Positions 34,696-44,800 of a stretch of DNA of 64,000 bases are shown in pieces. The stretch is taken from contig CAXXHP010000001.1 in assembly GCA_963662675.2 (NCBI GenBank), positions 558,001-622,000 on the forward strand, given 5' to 3'. This stretch comes from G963662675 sp963662675. Lineage in GTDB: Bacteria > Bacteroidota > Bacteroidia > Bacteroidales > Prolixibacteraceae. The first letter of the stretch is position 1, and every line of letters begins with the position of its first letter. The position numbers and the translations under genes were made by a program. The notes under the pieces are model-generated. The model worked only from the letters and a program-made list of their open reading frames with translations. It had not been told where the DNA came from and ran no database searches.

Positions 34696-35943
34696 ATGCA
34701 GTTTGGTGCCTTGTTTTATGAGAACTTTAGAATAGCATTAATTTCTGTTAGAAGTAATTTGTTGAGAACTATTTTGACAGTTTTGATTATTGCGGTTGGG
34801 ATAATGTCCTTAGTTGGTATTCTTACAGCAATTGATTCTATAAAATCATCAATTACTGATGAGTTTACTTTTATGGGCACGAATACATTTACTATTACTC
34901 AAAAAACAATTGAAGTTCAGTCTGGGAAGAATTATTCCCGCACTCGGAATCCTTCCTTCATAAATTATTATCAAGCCAACGAATTTAAGGAGCAATTCAA
35001 TTTTCCTGCTATAGTTTCTATCTCTGTTAATGCAACAGCTACGGGTACTGTTAAGTATGGTTCAGAGAAATCTAATCCTAACGTATCTGTTTTGGGGATA
35101 GATGAAAATTATATTTATACAGGAGGATTTGATATTGAATTGGGGCGTAATTTAAATGGACAAGATGTGAATGAAGGGTTTAATGTCGTTTTGTTGGGTG
35201 ATGGACTAGTAAGGCGCTTATTTGAAAAGGGTGTTTCACCTATCGATAAAGAAATAATTATAGGGAATGGGCGGTATCTAGTTGTTGGAACTTTAACAGC
35301 AAGGGGAGGTGCTTATGGCAGCGTGGGTGATGATGTGTGTTTTATTCCATATACTAACGTTCGTGTTCGTTTTTCAAGACCTCAGATGAATTACAATGTT
35401 CAGGTGAAAGTTGATAATGCACAGTTGTTGGAGCCAGCAATTGGGGAAACAGAGGGGCTCTTCCGAACAGTTAGGAACTTGAGCCCTTTGGATGAAGCTG
35501 ATTTTGCAATTTCCAAAAGTGATAACTTACTAAATGTATTGCTTTCAAATATCAAAAACATTACTCTGGTTGCTACCATAATTGGGTTGATTACTTTATT
35601 TGGGGCTGCAGTTGGGTTGATGAATATTATGTTGGTTTCAGTGACTGAGCGTACAGGAGAAATTGGTGTGAGGAAAGCAGTAGGGGCGAATTCTCGGTTA
35701 ATTCGTCAACAGTTTCTTTTTGAGGCTGTCGTCATTGGTCAGGTCGGGGGATTGCTTGGAATAGTATTGGGTATTCTTATGGGAAATTTGATTTCTTTAG
35801 TTGTTGGTGGCTCATTTGTTGTTCCGTGGTTTTGGATTGTTTCTGGTGTGGTTTTATGTTTTGCAGTTGGTCTTATTGCTGGCTATTATCCTGCCCAAAG
35901 AGCAGCTCGTCTTGATCCGATTGAAAGCCTTAGATATGAATAA
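34696..35943 (+). CDS. ABC transporter permease (MacB/FtsX type)
   Basis: A 415-residue membrane protein of the MacB/FtsX family. One helix near the N-terminus (RTILTVLIIAVGIMSLVGIL) is followed by a large periplasmic MacB-PCD domain (about 45-270) and three C-terminal helices. The FtsX signature TERTGEIGVRKAVGANSRLIRQQFLFEAV precedes helix 3 (shown in parts: TERTGEIGVRKAVGA). The end AARLDPIESLRYE is canonical. It likely exports a peptide, drug or lipoprotein, or transmits mechanical force. No ATPase lies next to it, so its partner is elsewhere. The ATG at 34696 fits the cytoplasmic lead-in. Confidence 0.92.
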   Translation: MQFGALFYENFRIALISVRSNLLRTILTVLIIAVGIMSLVGILTAIDSIKSSITDEFTFMGTNTFTITQKTIEVQSGKNYSRTRNPSFINYYQANEFKEQFNFPAIVSISVNATATGTVKYGSEKSNPNVSVLGIDENYIYTGGFDIELGRNLNGQDVNEGFNVVLLGDGLVRRLFEKGVSPIDKEIIIGNGRYLVVGTLTARGGAYGSVGDDVCFIPYTNVRVRFSRPQMNYNVQVKVDNAQLLEPAIGETEGLFRTVRNLSPLDEADFAISKSDNLLNVLLSNIKNITLVATIIGLITLFGAAVGLMNIMLVSVTERTGEIGVRKAVGANSRLIRQQFLFEAVVIGQVGGLLGIVLGILMGNLISLVVGGSFVVPWFWIVSGVVLCFAVGLIAGYYPAQRAARLDPIESLRYE

Positions 35944-35958
35944 TATCCCTTTCTGTAT

Positions 35959-35985
35959 CGTCATGCCGAACTTGTTTCGGTATCT
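35959..35985. repeat. Single unit of the CGTCAT dispersed repeat
   Basis: CGTCATGCCGAACTTGTTTC followed by GGTATCT. It matches the unit at 47078-47104 (CGTCATCCTGAACTTGTTTC, then AGGATCT) and contains the small inverted repeat CCGAA/TTTCGG. Confidence 0.65.
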
Positions 35986-36484
35986 ATTGTGAAATAATCC
36001 TATAGCTTCTGTGAATAATTAGGGATGACAAAGGATCAATTGCTATTTCCCGAAGCAAATATTCTGGTTGTCCCTTCCTTTATTAGGTGGTTAATTCCAA
36101 CCGTAAGTTTTAATGGTAAAGTTCCCACTTCGCCGTTAGGTGAAAAGTATGGTCTAGGGAGGTTTTGATTAGAAAACAAAGGCGAAAATCAGGGTTGGGA
36201 CTGGTAAGCCATCCTGTTTGAGGAGGAACGACGAGTTGGATTGCGTGGTATTTTCAATCCGTAGTTTTCTTTCAAAAGGTCCTTCAGCCTTGACTTTTTT
36301 TGTTTCCGTTTTTTGGGTCAAGCCAAAAAATGAAATCCCGTTCGGAAGAACAACCAAGTCATGAAATACGCATTAAGTATTTATCTTCATTCAAACTTGT
36401 TAATTGTATCCGCCATACATAGAATAATTTGATCTGCCTGATTTTCCAATTGATCCATGACAAACATCAAATTAGGATTCATTA

Positions 36485-36515
36485 AATAAAAAAAGGGTTG
36501 CCATTTGGCAACCCT
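36485..36515 (-). terminator. Terminator of gapA
   Basis: AGGGTTGCC-ATTT-GGCAACCCT, followed on the minus strand by a run of eight Ts, 25 bases past the stop. Confidence 0.92.
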
Positions 36516-36539
36516 TCTATATTGTTATGTTGTCAGTAA

Positions 36540-37547
36540 TTATTTTACTGATTCCATGTATGAGATCAATTCGCAAACTTTTGCAGAGTAACCCATTTCA
36601 TTGTCATACCAAGAAACAACTTTCACGAAAGTTGGAGACAATTGGATACCAGCACCAGCGTCGAAGATAGAAGTACGAGTATCGCCAATGAAGTCGTTAG
36701 AAACAACTTGATCTTCAGTGTAACCCAAAATACCTTTCAATGGACCTTCTGAAGCAGCTTTCATTGCAGCACAAATTTCAGCATAAGAAGCTTCTTTTAC
36801 TAAGTTTACTGTCAAATCAACAACAGAAACGTCTGGAGTTGGAACACGGAAAGCCATACCTGTTAATTTTCCGTTCAATTCAGGAATTACTTTACCTACA
36901 GCTTTAGCTGCACCAGTAGATGAAGGGATGATGTTTTGACCAGCTCCACGTCCACCTCTCCAGTCTTTCGCAGAAGGACCGTCAACGGTTTTCTGTGTTG
37001 CAGTAGTTGCGTGAACAGTAGTCATCAAACCTTCTTTAATGCCATAGTTGTCATTCAATACTTTAGCGATAGGAGCCAAGCAGTTAGTCGTACAAGAAGC
37101 ATTTGAAACAAAGTCCATATCATTTGTATATGAAGTGTTGTTTACACCCATTACAAACATTGGAGTATCATCTTTTGAAGGAGCAGACATAACTACTTTT
37201 TTAGCACCTGCAGCCAAGTGACCTTTAGCAGAATCTTTGCTTAAGAACAAACCAGTTGATTCAACAACATAGTCAGCACCAACAGCACCCCAGTTAATGT
37301 CAGCAGGGTTTCTTTCAGCAGTTACACGAATCTCAGCACCATTAACGATTAATTTACCGTCTTTTACTTCAACGTCACCGTTGAAAAGTCCGTGAGTAGA
37401 GTCGTATTTTAACATGTAAGCCATGTATTCAACATCGATCAGGTCATTGATAGCAACAACTTGAATTGTACCTTTTGCTACAGCCTGGCGGAAAACAAAA
37501 CGTCCGATACGGCCAAATCCGTTGATACCGATTTTAATTTTTGACAT
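36540..37547 (-). CDS. gapA: Glyceraldehyde-3-phosphate dehydrogenase, type I
   Basis: Oxidises and phosphorylates glyceraldehyde-3-phosphate with NAD+ in glycolysis. The 335 residues begin IKIGINGFGRIGRFVFRQAV (nucleotide loop GFGRIG). The active-site segment VSNASCTTNCLAPIAKVL holds the catalytic cysteine, and the His is in LMTTVHATTATQKTVDGPS. The end SWYDNEMGYSAKVCELISYM is standard. Codon use looks biased toward a few codons, as expected of a highly expressed gene. It is monocistronic, with a strong terminator. Confidence 0.97.
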   Translation of the reverse strand: MSKIKIGINGFGRIGRFVFRQAVAKGTIQVVAINDLIDVEYMAYMLKYDSTHGLFNGDVEVKDGKLIVNGAEIRVTAERNPADINWGAVGADYVVESTGLFLSKDSAKGHLAAGAKKVVMSAPSKDDTPMFVMGVNNTSYTNDMDFVSNASCTTNCLAPIAKVLNDNYGIKEGLMTTVHATTATQKTVDGPSAKDWRGGRGAGQNIIPSSTGAAKAVGKVIPELNGKLTGMAFRVPTPDVSVVDLTVNLVKEASYAEICAAMKAASEGPLKGILGYTEDQVVSNDFIGDTRTSIFDAGAGIQLSPTFVKVVSWYDNEMGYSAKVCELISYMESVK

Positions 37548-38217
37548 AGTTGATAATTTTAAATTAATGTAAGATTTATTCTTGTGTTTTGAGCCTTTTT
37601 TTTCAAAGCGCTACAAAATAACGAACTAAATTGATAACGATCAAATTTTTTGTTTTTGTTTTATTTTTTTACTCTGAGTTTAAAATTTAATTAATGTTGA
37701 TGGATTAATTGTTGTATTGTCGATATTCAGGTTTTGAAAGTTCTGATTTTAGGATTAAGCCATAAAGACAACTTAAGAATAAACGCATACGTCTCTTTTC
37801 CTTGCTTAGATTCGGGAATTTCATGACCAAACACCCATTGTGATTCAAATATGAAAACCTCAGGGCGTTAAAAAGTGATTAATGTATTGTAGCTGAGCTT
37901 TATGTGTCGTTATTTGCTGTCCTTTTGTTTATGCGATCTGTGAGAGCTATTATGTGTCAATGTTTTTTATGAGAGTAATTGATACAGATCGCATTTTCAA
38001 GAATCGGTATTTGAAGTTTTTAATCGCAACCTGCTGTTGTTGCTTGAAGGTGCTGCTATTAATAAACTTGAAGAGTATAATACGATGTGTTGTGGATATG
38101 CATAGATAGGTGTTGTTGGACATATGATATCCCATTTTGCTCAAATGATAGGCGAAAAACACTGTTTGGTAGATTGTGTTTAAGTTCTTGTTTGCTGTTT
38201 TAGTTATGTATAGTTGC
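37548..38217. other. Intergenic stretch, about 670 bases
   Basis: The upstream region of gapA. A 70-codon frame at 37950-38162 on the minus strand shows no protein-like features and I do not call it. No repeat or hairpin stands out. Confidence 0.5.
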
Positions 38218-38433
38218 TTAGGTTTTGTACGTGTCGTTTGTTGTTGATAATCTCTTTTGTTGATTTTGTGATTCCGTATTTTTCTTTAGTGATTCATGTT
38301 GGGAATACGCTGGGCATTCACACGTTTTACAGCTCTGGGCTGATAATGTAAAACAGGCAGCAAATATCAGTATTGATGGCCATTTAGATGTCTGAACTAT
38401 GTCCCTGTAGAGCTTGCGTATTTCGTCTTTCAT
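38218..38433 (-). CDS. Possible small exported cysteine-motif protein
   Basis: A 71-codon frame: MKDEIRKLYRDIVQTSKWPS, a hydrophobic run ILIFAACFTLSA, then QSCKTCECPAYSQHESLKK. The C-x2-C-x-C-P-A-Y sequence after a hydrophobic segment resembles the CKTCxCPAYS pattern of tiny Bacteroidota lipoproteins. The Cys after the hydrophobic run (LSAQSC) is near but not an ideal lipobox. The remainder is polar. No neighbour suggests a role. It may be chance, since the surroundings are gene-poor and A/T-rich. Confidence 0.42.
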   Translation of the reverse strand: MKDEIRKLYRDIVQTSKWPSILIFAACFTLSAQSCKTCECPAYSQHESLKKNTESQNQQKRLSTTNDTYKT

Positions 38434-38599
38434 CTGTGATTGTTTTTTAGTGTATTCTTTGTTTTTTCTGGCTTAGTTGACGTAAATATATGCTGTTTTA
38501 GCAACATGTGAAAATTAGTTTTTGTTATTGTTGGGTAATAGTAAAATTAGCTTTTGGAGGTGTGTATCAGGTGGAGTTAGTCGGCATAATAATTTTTAG

Positions 38600-38613
38600 C
38601 TCCACCGGTGGAG
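38600..38613. promoter_or_regulatory. 14-base perfect palindrome upstream of the giant gene
   Basis: CTCCACCGGTGGAG is fully palindromic and lies in A/T-rich DNA 272 bases before the ATG. A related half GGTGGAGT occurs about 30 bases upstream (near 38571). It could be an operator, but no partner regulator is known here. Confidence 0.3.
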
Positions 38614-38844
38614 TACAAATGTAAAATTAAGTTAAAAAGGATGCTAGTTCACTCTGTTGTTTGCAACTACTCTCACTTTTCAGAGGTTTAGTGTTGAAAA
38701 TTATGTGTATAAATTATTCAATTTTAAGTAAAAAAGGCTTGTACATTGGGAAGAAATTTTTTAGGTTTGTACAATTGCATTCTTGAGAAAGGATGGAATG
38801 TGTGTATGTGTAAGTTTTAATTACAAATAATGAATTATATATTA

Positions 38845-38860
38845 CAATCAATCAATCAAT
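38845..38860 (+). repeat. (CAAT)4 short tandem repeat
   Basis: Four perfect CAAT units lie in the probable 5' leader, 25 bases before the start codon of the giant secreted protein. Confidence 0.7.
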
Positions 38861-38885
38861 TAAGTACAATTAAAAAACAAATGCT

Positions 38886-41800
38886 ATGAGAAAATCATTT
38901 ACTCAGCTTTTTAGCGTCTTGATGCTAATTTGTGTGTTCGGTTTTCAGTCATTGGCAATTGGTGCTACCTATTGGGATAGTGAAAATTCTATTCCTCAGG
39001 ATGAATACTCCAATGTCATACCAACTGATATCGCGACACAATTTGTTGTAGCCTTTTCTGAGGTGCCAACAATTACCACTACAGGTGGTACTATGGTTGT
39101 CAAAAAAGAAGGTGCAACTATTGCAACTATTCCTGTTAACAATACTGATGGTAATTCGCAGGTTGTTGGGAATACGGTTGTTGTTACCCATGGGATTGCT
39201 TCATTTGAAGAAGAATCTGATTACAGTATTGAATTAAGTTCAAGTGCTGTGACTGTTGATGGAAATGGCGTTTCTATCTCTAGTTGGGATTTTACAACTG
39301 GTGATTTTACAGCTCCTGAATTAGCTGCGACAGATGCTCTGTCTCCTGTGGGAAGTGGAGTTGCTGCCAACTTATTAGGAGATCCCTTTGAACTAGTTAT
39401 TACTTTCAATGAGGATGTGGTTAAAGGTGAAGGCAATATTGCTATCTATCAAGAAAATGGGACCGTTGTTGAATTAGTAGAAGTAACTTCTGAGGATGTT
39501 GCCGTATCTGGTTCTGAAGTGACGATTTCTGTGGATGTCGATGCTAGATTTTTGCCTGAGACAAATTACTATGTGCGTGTTGCTTCTGGCGCCTTTACCG
39601 ATGATGTTTCGGCATATGGTGAAGATGCAGAAGCTAATATATATGATGGGATTTCGGGTAATACGACTTGGACTTTCTCTACTCGTGACAACACTGCCCC
39701 TGAAGTAACTGTTGTTGTAAGTGATGAAACGATGGTTAGTGCTACATTAACTGTTACGCTTTCAGAAGAAGGTACCTATGAGTATTATGTAGGAACTACA
39801 GAGCCAACAGATGTTGGTGATTTTACTGCTGCTACTTCAAATACTGTTGACGTAACAGGATTAGTTGGTGGCACTGAGTATGGTGTTTATATTATTGCTA
39901 CAAATACTGAAGATCCTGTAAATACAACAGATCTAGAAGATTCATATGTTACTAGTTTTACAACGGTTGACGATCAAGGCCCAATTGCACAGGATCGTGG
40001 AACTGTAGAGGTAAATGATATTACTACTGGTGCATATTATATTTTTGATGAAGAGGTAGTTGGCGGTACAGGTACTTTGTCTTTGCGTAAAGAAGGCACG
40101 AATGAGTTGATTGCATCTATTGATGCAGCAGGCTTAACAAGTACTGAGATTCCAGAAGGGGAAGATTATGAAGGAGATTGGAAAGTTGTATTTGACTTTG
40201 GTGCTTCTTTAGAAAGCGATGGTGATTATTATATCGCATTCCCTGTTGGATACTTGGAAGATATTTATGGAAATTTATATGGAGATGATACTCCAGGTAT
40301 AGCTGTTCCTGTTACTGCTACGAGTTGGACAATTGTTGGATACGATAATCTTCCTCCTGTTGTAACTTTCTCTACATCAACAGTTGATGAAACTATAGGT
40401 AACATTACAGGTGCCGACACGGATGATTATATCTACATTAATTTTGATGAAGATGTTTATTTGACTGATGGCTCTGATTGGCCTGAATCTGGGGATGAAG
40501 AAGAATGGACAAAGTATGTATCTTTTAAACAAGGCGTTGTAAATATTGAAGTTGATGATTTCGAATTTTACGATGATGCGATTGGAATTGAACCTGATGA
40601 GGACTTAGAAAGTAATACTACTTATACTGTAATCCTTCGTTCAGGGGTAGTTGAAGATGAGAACGGTAACGTTCTTGAAGGTGAAGTTAGCTTTACTGTA
40701 ACAACTGGAGATATGGATTATGCCGAGTATAGTTATGGTCCTGAAACTGACCTTGGAGAGGATACTCCATTAACTATCGAGTTTTCTAAAGCAGTTTTCT
40801 TTGATGACGGTACTGATGTAAATGCATTAACTACTGCTGACTTAGCAGATATTATTACTGTTGAAACTAGTTTTGATGGTGCTGCATATGTTGTTGTTGA
40901 TCCTGCTGACTATACTTTAGTTTATGACGCTGAGACAATGACCATTACAGGAACTCCAACGGATGGTTATGAAAGTGCAATTTGTGGTGATGCTGCATCT
41001 TTAGTTCGCATGACATTTGATGATACAGATGTTGAGGATGCTAATGGAGATGATTTTGATGGTTCTGCAAGTAATGAATATACTGTAAGTGATTTCACTG
41101 CTCCAACTGTTACATTATTAGCTGATGAGGTTGTAAGCTCAGTGATTACTACAAGCAATGCGACAATTGTTTTTAGCGAAGATGTTAGCTTGTTGTCAGA
41201 GTATGGAATAGATGTTGAAACTCCATTCGTATTGAAAAAAGATAATGCTAGCGGTGAAAATTTGCCTTTTACAGTTGTTAGTGTAGGTCCTGCTTATACT
41301 TTAACTCCTGATGGTTGGGCATGGGCTGCCGGAGATACTTACTATTATGGCGTTGGTTCTTCAATGGAAGACTGTGCCGGTAATGTAGCAATGGCTACTT
41401 ATAAATCATTTACTGTTACAGGTGACTATGTTGCACCAACAGTAATTGCTGAAACATATACCGTAAATGCATCAAGTGCTTATGCAATGGATGTAGTTGC
41501 CGAGGGTGTTGAGGAATTAACTGCCGGAGGTTTAGCTATTGAAGTTGAATTTAATCAAGCGATTGATGATTTAACATTAACGAATCCTGTTACATTTATT
41601 GGAGGAGTAACGACTCTAGATATTACTATTCTACCTTCAGATATTGATGGTAGTGTATTGACTATTACTGTGCCTGATTATGCAATTGAAAGCGCTACTG
41701 AATATGTTGTAACTCTTCCTGCTGCTTTAGTTGAAAGTAATGCAACTTATAATGGAACTGATTATGCTCAGTTTGATGGAGTGTCTTTCACTATCAAATC

Positions 41801-44800
41801 TAAAGATACTGTAGGTCCAATCGTGGATTCTTCAACTCCAGCAGATGAAGATGTTGATATCGCTTTAGATTGGGGAGAAGATGGCTTAACATTAACGTTT
41901 AATGAAGCTGTAGTTTTAGGTTCTGGAGATATCACAATTGTAGAAGACGCCACTACTGAACAAACTATTGTGGTTGGTGCTGCAAAAGTTTCATTAGATG
42001 AAGATGGTCTTGTTGCTACAATTGATGCTGCTGATTTAGTGAATTACTCAACGGATTATACCGTTACTATTCCTGCTGCTGCATTTAACGATTTAGCTAG
42101 TAACCCAATGGCTGGTGATTATGTGATTGGTTTCACAACTGAAGTTAATCCAGATCCAGTTGTTATTGAAGGTGGTCTTTATCCTGCCGATGGTGCTGAT
42201 TTGGTACCTTACAGTATTGATATGACCATGGAATTTTCAGAATCGGTATTAGAAAATAATGCAGGTAGCCGCAAATTAGTTTATGTATTCGAAGTGGTCG
42301 GTACAGACACTGATTACGCATCTATTGACGCAGCGGGTGATATTTCCAATACTGGTGATGATACTATGGTATATTATGCATATGTGGATCTTGAAAAAAT
42401 TGGTGCCAATGGAAATATGGTGACGATTACAGATGTTACACTTGCTGCTAATAACGAATACTATGTATTGATTACTCCTGATGCGTTTAAAGATGAGTCT
42501 ATGCCAACTGAAGGTTACTATGAAGGCATTACGACTTATGGCGCATGGAACTTTTTTACAGGTGACGTTGTTGCTCCTTCGGTGAGCTTGGACTTCACTA
42601 TTTTGCGTGCTGATGATAAGCCAGCTACAGATTCAGATGTAATTTTGAAATTTAGCAAGCCTGTTACAAAAGCTGATGACACTGAAGTTACAGATATTGA
42701 AATACCTACTTTAGTTCAACTATATAAAGGTGCAACTGAAATTGAATTTACAGGTACAATCAACGCTGAGAAAACTGAAATTACTATTGACAATGCTTCT
42801 TTAGTCATTTTAGATGAATTTGTTGCAGATACAGAGTATACTGTGGCATTTGGATCTGGTGTTCTTAAAGGTTCTAATGGAGATGTATTAGGTGCTTGGG
42901 ATGATTCTTTTACAACATCTGATTATGAAGCTCCTGATGCTCCTATCGTTGATTTTGATGGTGACGAAATGGATGCAATTTCATATACAGAAGAAGATGG
43001 TCATTTGGCTGAATTGGTTTTAACTGATGATGCTTCTGATGCTGTGAAATTATATTATTTCTGGACTGCAGATCTTGATGCAACATTAGGTGCGCAACAA
43101 GTTAAAGATCTAGGTACTGAAGTTGCTGTTGCTGATTTAGATGAAGGTTCTATTAAATTAGCCTTTGACGAAGTTATGGATTCTGAGACTGAGTATCGTG
43201 TTGTTGCTATCGCTGAAGATTTAGCAGGTAACATGTCTGACGTTGAAGATTTCACATATTATACTGATGATACTGTCGCTCCTGAATTAGCAGAAGCTCT
43301 ACCTACCGAATTAGGTCTTACAGATAAATTCTTGTTAGTATTTGATGAAGATGTTGAACCAATTGTAGATGCTTACGCTCGTATTATTGATGCGAACGGT
43401 GTTACATATTATGCACCAGTTGCTAATCTTGATGGTGAAGATGCTGATGCAAATATTATTAGCATTGAAATTAATGCAGCAGGGTTGCCTATTTCTGACG
43501 ATGTAGCTACTTATACTGTAGAAGTTGATCCTGGAATGATCGTTGATGTTCCACGTTTAACCGAAGATGATGATGATGCGAATGTCGCAAATGCTTATGC
43601 AGGTATTTTAGGTTCTTCATTTACTGTTGTATCTGATGATAGTGTTCCTCCTGTATTAGAGGATGACACTGTTGATTTTGTGAATCCAACACCTTATCAA
43701 GGAACTTACTATGACTATGATGGGTATTATACCAGTCTGACCCCAACATTTACATTGGAGTTTTCAGAGCCAGTTAGCTTGAATGATAATTTCACAAACT
43801 ATATTCTTTATGTAGATGAATATTATGGAGATAGCAATATCGAGTATGATATCATTACTGCTGCTAATATTAGTGGTGAAGGAACTACTACAATTACCAT
43901 TACAACAAACCGTGCTTTAGTTGAAAATGACGAATATTACTTAGAAGTAATTGACGGAACTTTTAGTGATGCCAATGGTAATGAGTGGGATAATGATGGT
44001 AATTTGGATCTAGGTTATTATAGGGCTGTTGATACCAATGATACAACGCCTTTGCAAGTGTCTTTCAAAACGCCATATGATGGTTATCCATACCATTTTA
44101 CCGATGGGGAAACAATTGATTTTGTACCAGACGATGAAATTTGTCTTGTATTCCAGAATAATCTTGGAGGCAGTGGTTCAGATGGTTACGTTATTGATGA
44201 TTTCTATGCGTACGATGAATTCTTCTTGGATGCTGGTGGCTATAATGGATCAATGTTAATTGACACTTATGAATTGAAACAGCATGTTTATATGCAGGTT
44301 GACGGTGTTGATGTTCCTTTTGAAATTGAATATTCTTCATCACACCACAAACTGTGGTTCTATACTGAGGATTATGAAGGTTTTGAAAAGTATAAAGGAC
44401 AAACGATTACATACGGATTCAATAATCTTTATGATGAAGATGGAAACTTGACTGAGAATGCTGAGATGTCTTTCACAATTGCAGAAGATGCTGTTAGTAC
44501 AGACCCAGTTACATTTATCCCTGGTGATAATGATGGAGATGACGAAACAGTAGTAAGCATTGAAATTGATCAGACATTTACTGTTGAGATTGAAGGTACT
44601 ATCTTTACATATGATGCTATTGACACGGAGAATAATAACCTGGTAATGACAGCTTCATTGTTACAAGATCTAGGTGTATTCTCTCTTTATAATTATGAAG
44701 AAGATGACTATGTTCCTGTAACGATTGTTTCTTATGTTGAGACTGCTGAGAAATCAATAATTACTTTGGTTGCTACTGATGGACTTGACAGCGAGACTAA

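Larger units (their letters stand above)
35944..36539. other. Intergenic stretch, 596 bases, with repeat-like segments
   Basis: It holds a dispersed-repeat unit (35959-35985), an A/T-rich stretch and, at about 36165-36360, a segment whose minus-strand frame reads like the recurring FFGLTQK-type translated repeat of Bacteroidota intergenic DNA. No gene is supported. The gapA terminator lies at 36485-36515. Confidence 0.5.
38434..38885. other. Upstream region of the giant T9SS gene, 452 bases
   Basis: It holds a perfect palindrome CTCCACCGGTGGAG (38600-38613) and four tandem CAAT units (38845-38860), 25 bases before the start codon. No clear TAnnTTTG box at the expected place was found. Confidence 0.5.

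Noticed and set aside
36169..36357. Minus-strand frame with FFGLTQK
   Set aside because: More likely a dispersed repeat than a gene; reported as a finding instead.
37950..38162. Minus-strand frame in the gap upstream of gapA
   Set aside because: Composition is that of random A/T-rich DNA and there is no recognisable motif.
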